Assembly (NCBI GenBank): GCA_021810985.1
Contig: JAJZQA010000078.1
Location: forward strand, 1 to 9,239
Length of the DNA: 9,239 nucleotides
Direction of reading: 5' to 3'
Source of the DNA: Deltaproteobacteria bacterium
GTDB lineage: Bacteria > Desulfobacterota > Desulfuromonadia > Geobacterales > Geobacteraceae
A program made the position numbers and the translations under genes. Positions within the stretch are counted from its first letter, which is position 1, and each line of letters begins with the position of its first letter. Below, one piece after another: positions 6,512-9,239 of the stretch. The notes beneath the pieces were generated by a model, which did not search any database, was not told the origin of the DNA, and saw only the letters and a program-made list of their open reading frames with translations.

Positions 6512-6915
6512 GAATTCTTCTCACGAAGGAAATCACCCAGTTTCCGGTCGTCGTTCCGCAGGTGCTGGATCAGGTAGCGGATCATTTTCCCCTTGAGGGA
6601 TATGGCAAGCTCGTGTGACGGACCGCCGGTCTCGATTTTCTCCCGCAGTGCGGCGATCTCCTGCATGAAAAATTCATGGGACTTTCTCTGTTCTGCCAGG
6701 CCGGGGAAGGAGTAACGTTCCTGGATTTCCTCTTCGTAGGTAAAGTGGGTCCTGGCGTACTCTTCAAGAAAAGTGAGCAGCTCGAGGAGCGCCTGGGGTT
6801 CCGTGCCCTCGTCAAACGCCGCGGAAAATTTCCCGAATCGCTCGAAAAGCTCACGATGCTGGAGGTCTATTTCGATGGAGCCTGTTGCAAGGTCTTCGTG
6901 CCATTCAATTGCCAT
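6508..6915 (-). CDS. Bacteriohemerythrin with one iron-ligand histidine replaced
   Basis: This 135-residue four-helix-bundle protein belongs to the hemerythrin family, which binds O2 reversibly at a non-haem di-iron centre. Bacterial members act as O2 stores, sensors or iron/redox proteins. The family opening W5-(x)-E/D...G12...ID17xQH20 is present. Ligands by position are H20, H57 and E61 (HFTYE), H80, H118 and D123. The position of the usual first histidine of the HxxxH pair is Q76 (codon CAG, 6690-6688), so one of five expected His ligands is missing. E62 and E63 lie next to the ligand E61. The ATG overlaps the ATPase A stop by 11 bases (6905-6915), with AAGGA about 8 bases upstream, and its TGA overlaps the ATPase B GTG. 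It therefore lies between two halves of one ATPase pair, which suggests co-translation and a role connected with the exporter. That role is inferred. Confidence 0.93.
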   Translation of the reverse strand: MAIEWHEDLATGSIEIDLQHRELFERFGKFSAAFDEGTEPQALLELLTFLEEYARTHFTYEEEIQERYSFPGLAEQRKSHEFFMQEIAALREKIETGGPSHELAISLKGKMIRYLIQHLRNDDRKLGDFLREKNS

Positions 6916-7885
6916 GGGTTTGTCCTTCCGAATTGGTTGTTTGCTGCAGCAGCGAGACGACCACGTCTTCTAACGCCGGTTCAACTGCCCGCAGGGAAAG
7001 CAAGGGGATATCTCTCTGTTGCAGGAAATCTGCCGTGGCCTCTCTCGTTCTGTCAGCGTCATCTGTTACCAGGTGCACTTTGTCCCCGGACAGGGTGACC
7101 GAGACTTCGCCGAGCTTTTCTCTGAGCAGCCGGGCAGCGAGGCGCGGTCGGGGCGTGCGGATTTCGAGAATTGTGCCCCGCATCAGTTTTTTGAGATTTT
7201 CGGGGCTGTCGCAGGCAAGGAGTCGGCCGTTGTGGACCAAACCCACGCGATTGCAGCGGTCAGCCTCGTCCAGGTAGGCGGTGGAGACGAAGATGGTAAC
7301 TCCTTCCTTGAGCAGGTTGTAGAGGATGCGCCAGAAATCGCGACGCGAGACCGGGTCAACGCCATTGGTGGGTTCATCGAGAAAAAGTACCTTGGGCGTG
7401 TGTACCAGCGCGCAGGCCAGGCCGAGCTTCTGCTTCATGCCCCCGGAAAGGTTGCCGGCCTTCCGTTCCCGAAAGGGCGTCAGGTTGCTGAACGAGAGCA
7501 GTTCGTCGATTTTCGTTTCTCGACCCTTGCGGGGCAGGCCGTAGATGTCTGCGTAGAAATGGATGTTTTCCTTCACGGTGAGATCGGGGTAAAGCCCGAA
7601 ACGCTGGCTCATGTAGCCGATCTCTTCCTTGATGGCCTCCGCCTCGCTCACCACGTGGTGACCCATGACCCAGGCATCTCCCGCAGTCGGTTCCATAATT
7701 GCGGTGAGCATGCGCATGGTCGTGGTCTTGCCGGCGCCGTCCGAGCCGACCAATCCGAACAGTTCGCCTTCGGCCACGGCGAGATTTAGGGCAGACACCG
7801 CGGTCAGGTCGCCGAATTTTTTCGTGAGGCTGTCGAGTTTGATTGCTGGCATCTGGTTGTCCGGGTAATGGGCACTGTGTAACAT
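6905..7885 (-). CDS. ABC transporter ATPase A (YbhF N-terminal-half type)
   Basis: This 326-residue nucleotide-binding subunit has Walker A GSDGAGKTT (47-55), Q-loop Q94 (YMSQRF), a canonical signature LSGGMKQ (146-152), Walker B VLFLDE (166-171) with E171, and D-loop NGVD (174-177). At the H-loop position it has Ala203 (VSTAYLDEADRC) instead of the switch histidine. A C-terminal extension of about 100 residues follows. The start is taken as ATG 7885 (AGG about 9 bases upstream). A second in-frame ATG at 7852 (MPAIKLDSLTKKFG) is equally family-like and would remove 11 residues. It lies 60 bases downstream of the adaptor gene and overlaps the hemerythrin gene by 11 bases. With ATPase B it should form a heterodimer with one consensus ATP site and one degenerate site. 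Confidence 0.94.
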   Translation of the reverse strand: MLHSAHYPDNQMPAIKLDSLTKKFGDLTAVSALNLAVAEGELFGLVGSDGAGKTTTMRMLTAIMEPTAGDAWVMGHHVVSEAEAIKEEIGYMSQRFGLYPDLTVKENIHFYADIYGLPRKGRETKIDELLSFSNLTPFRERKAGNLSGGMKQKLGLACALVHTPKVLFLDEPTNGVDPVSRRDFWRILYNLLKEGVTIFVSTAYLDEADRCNRVGLVHNGRLLACDSPENLKKLMRGTILEIRTPRPRLAARLLREKLGEVSVTLSGDKVHLVTDDADRTREATADFLQQRDIPLLSLRAVEPALEDVVVSLLQQTTNSEGQTHGN

Positions 7886-7945
7886 GGCTTATACCTGAGA
7901 GAATTTTTGCACAGATCATCGAGGCTGAAGGTTTGCCTTTCCATG

Positions 7946-8752
7946 TCAGCCTTGAACCTTTCGTTCTGCCCCCTGTCCACTGTCCCCTGCACCCTGTTCC
8001 CTGTTCAACTGAATTTCAGCATCCGCCGGCATGCCCGGCTTCAGTTCCTGGGACTGGTTGGGGATGGTTATTTTGATGCGGTAAACGAGCTTCACGCGTT
8101 CTTTTTCCGTCTGCACGCTTTTCGGGGTGAATTCAGCTTCCGGCGAAATGAAGGTAATGGTTCCCGGATATTTCTTGCCGGGAAAGCTGTCAGTGGTAAT
8201 GGCGGCTTTCTGTCCGACCTTGACCCTTCCCAGATCGGTTTCGCTGATGTAGGCCCTGAGCCATACTTCATCGAGTATGCCGATGGTGATCACTGGCGTG
8301 CCTACCGCCACCTGTTCACCCGGTTCGATGTTTTTCGACAGTATCAGCCCGCTCACCGGCGAAACCAGGGTGGCGTAGCCCAGCCGTGTTTCAGCCAGGG
8401 TCTGGAGCGCTTCCGCACTCCGGAGCCGGGCGCGGGCCTGCTCGATGGTTTCCTTGCGTGGTCCGTTCCTGAGCAGTTTCAGCCGTTCCCGGGCTTCACG
8501 GACGCTCGCCTGAGTGCTCTGGTAGGCTGCCTGGGAGGCATCAAAGTCGCGGGCGGAGATGACCTCTTTCCGGTAGAGGTTTTTTTGGCGGCCAAAGTCG
8601 ATGCGGAGACGTTCCGCCTCTGCCGAAACTCGCCGCAGGGCTGCCTCGGCCTGGGCAATTTCTTCCTTGCGATAGCCTGTTTCGAGTTCCCTCACCTGGG
8701 CGCGGGCCGCCTGGGCCTCGGCCCTGCGGCTGGCCGCTTCCTGGAGGAGGTC
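7946..8752 (-). CDS. HlyD/YbhG-family membrane-fusion (periplasmic adaptor) protein, N-terminus lost at a junction
   Basis: This adaptor links the inner-membrane ABC exporter to an outer-membrane channel. The 268 visible residues start inside the alpha-helical hairpin (about 1-124, Ala/Arg/Glu-rich coiled coil with two KE-xIxQA-type repeats). They continue with the second half of the lipoyl/biotinyl-like domain (about 125-158, LVSPVSGLILSKNIEPGE), then a beta-barrel and membrane-proximal region (about 160-248, ending LKPGMPADAEIQL). The signal anchor and first lipoyl half are missing. Upstream of 8752 the open frame continues to 9226, but that part is the antisense of uvrA and is not real adaptor sequence. 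The C-terminal tail of about 19 residues after EIQL (RE, QGAGDSGQGAERKVQG) is encoded largely by a 7-bp tandem repeat and is not typical of the family. It is probably the first gene of the export operon. Confidence 0.88.
   Translation of the reverse strand, partial: DLLQEAASRRAEAQAARAQVRELETGYRKEEIAQAEAALRRVSAEAERLRIDFGRQKNLYRKEVISARDFDASQAAYQSTQASVREARERLKLLRNGPRKETIEQARARLRSAEALQTLAETRLGYATLVSPVSGLILSKNIEPGEQVAVGTPVITIGILDEVWLRAYISETDLGRVKVGQKAAITTDSFPGKKYPGTITFISPEAEFTPKSVQTEKERVKLVYRIKITIPNQSQELKPGMPADAEIQLNREQGAGDSGQGAERKVQG
7966..8011 (-). repeat. 7-bp tandem repeat (CAGGGNN) running through the 3' end of the adaptor gene
   Basis: On the plus strand consecutive units CCCCCTG, TCCACTG, TCCCCTG, CACCCTG and TTCCCTG occupy 7969-8003, flanked by CTG and TTCAACTG. 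Because the unit is 7 bp, gain or loss of one copy would shift the reading frame of the adaptor's C-terminus. The minus-strand sense reads as CAGGGAA-type units, resembling low-complexity CAGGGAACAG repeats dispersed in many environmental genomes. Confidence 0.75.
8741..8752. other. Inverted junction between uvrA (+) and the adaptor gene (-)
   Basis: CTGGAGGAGGTC can be read as UvrA codons LEEV on the plus strand and as the adaptor residues DLLQ on the minus strand. Recognisable UvrA sequence continues to the right and recognisable HlyD-family sequence to the left. Each gene is cut in its interior, and the two are joined head-on at about 12 bp that fit both. This is the pattern of a chimeric join, or of an illegitimate inversion at microhomology. 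Confidence 0.7.
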
Positions 8753-9239
8753 CGCCGGGGCGGCTATGTGCGCGTCCGGGTGGACGGTGAGGTGCATGAG
8801 ACCAGCGAAGAAATCAAGCTGGAGAAGAACAAGAAGCATACCATCGAGGTGGTGGTGGACCGCCTGGTCGTCCGGCCGGATATCGGCAAGCGTTTGGCGG
8901 ACTCCTTTGAGACGGCTCTGAACCTGGCCGACGGCCTGCTGACCATCAACATCCTGAAGAAGGACGCGCCAGATGAGGATGTGCTCTTCTCCTCCAAGCT
9001 GGCCTGCCCGGACTGCGGCATCAGCATGGAAGAGCTGGCGCCGCGCATGTTTTCCTTCAACAGCCCCTATGGGGCCTGTCCCGCCTGTTCCGGCCTGGGA
9101 GCGCACCTGGAGGTGGACCCGGACCTGGTCATTCCAGACAAGGGCCGCTCCCTGGCAGATGGCGCCGTGGCGCCCTGGGCACAGAGCTCGTCCAACTGGT
9201 ACCCCAATCTGATGGCTGCGCTGCACAAGCAGGTGGGCA
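8741..9239 (+). CDS. uvrA: UvrA excinuclease subunit, internal fragment
   Basis: UvrA is the DNA-damage-recognising ATPase of nucleotide excision repair. About 166 codons are open from 8741 to the window end. They contain the conserved YVRVRVDGEV and KKHTIEVVVDRLVV stretches, LADSFETAL, and the first zinc finger with Cys codons at 9005, 9014, 9077 and 9086 (CPDC-x20-CPAC, around RMFSFNSPYGAC). This corresponds roughly to residues 170-335 of the E. coli protein, that is, the part between ATP-binding domain I and the end of zinc finger 1. Walker A lies upstream and is absent. The 5' end is not a start codon but the junction with the adaptor gene, so this is a gene fragment in this sequence. It is probably intact in the source genome at another place. 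Confidence 0.93.
   Translation, partial: MEEVRRGGYVRVRVDGEVHETSEEIKLEKNKKHTIEVVVDRLVVRPDIGKRLADSFETALNLADGLLTINILKKDAPDEDVLFSSKLACPDCGISMEELAPRMFSFNSPYGACPACSGLGAHLEVDPDLVIPDKGRSLADGAVAPWAQSSSNWYPNLMAALHKQVG

Noticed and set aside
5342..6577. 411-residue plus-strand frame opposite ATPase B
   Set aside because: It is antisense to a gene with every ABC ATPase motif in order and shows no family features. It is a shadow frame of GC-biased codons.
7019..7789. 256-residue plus-strand frame opposite ATPase A
   Set aside because: It is antisense to Walker A, signature and Walker B codons of ATPase A and has no recognisable domain.
7946..9226. 426-residue minus-strand frame as one adaptor protein
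   Set aside because: Residues encoded beyond about 8752 are the antisense of conserved UvrA sequence (zinc-finger cysteines readable on the plus strand). The frame is an artefact of the junction.

Overview
The window looks like DNA from a Geobacter-like member of the Desulfuromonadales (Deltaproteobacteria). This rests on overall protein resemblance, moderate-to-high GC coding sequence and a style of regulation (bacteriohemerythrin, stand-alone receiver). It is an inference, not a database result. Almost all of the central 8 kb is read from the minus strand.

Layout by coordinate. Positions 1-1029 (+) are a 5'-truncated trpB. A perfect 14-bp hairpin at 1074-1103 separates it from a convergent SPFH/prohibitin-like membrane protein gene (1117-1968, -). 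An AT-rich gap with a REP-like repeat follows, then a single-domain response regulator (2304-2723, -). Positions 2950 to about 8752 (-) hold an export operon. Read in the direction of transcription it is: a membrane-fusion (HlyD-family) protein, ABC ATPase A, a bacteriohemerythrin, ABC ATPase B, ABC-2 permease B, and ABC-2 permease A. The last 0.5 kb (8741-9239, +) is an internal piece of uvrA, joined head-on to the truncated fusion-protein gene at a shared stretch of about 12 bp. That join is most simply an assembly or amplification chimera.

How the genes work together. The operon has the parts of a YbhGFSR-type tripartite exporter: periplasmic adaptor, two nucleotide-binding domains and two large ABC-2 permeases. 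In E. coli YbhF the two nucleotide-binding domains are fused in one chain. Here they are separate genes, and a hemerythrin gene sits exactly between them, with overlapping start and stop codons on both sides (11 bp and 4 bp). The hemerythrin should therefore be made together with the ATPases. It lacks one of the usual five histidine iron ligands (Gln76 instead). The two ATPases are complementary degenerate partners: A lacks the H-loop histidine and B has an altered signature loop. Both defects would fall in the same composite ATP site of a heterodimer.

Each non-overlapping junction of the export operon carries a different short-repeat element: a 7-bp repeat running into the 3' end of the adaptor gene, a GGGTTTGAT-type repeat with G-quadruplex potential upstream of permease B, and a 182-185 bp element bounded by inverted 9-bp repeats between the two permeases. 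The best candidate for something undescribed is the hemerythrin-coupled split-ATPase exporter. No tRNA, rRNA, CRISPR array or transposase is seen.
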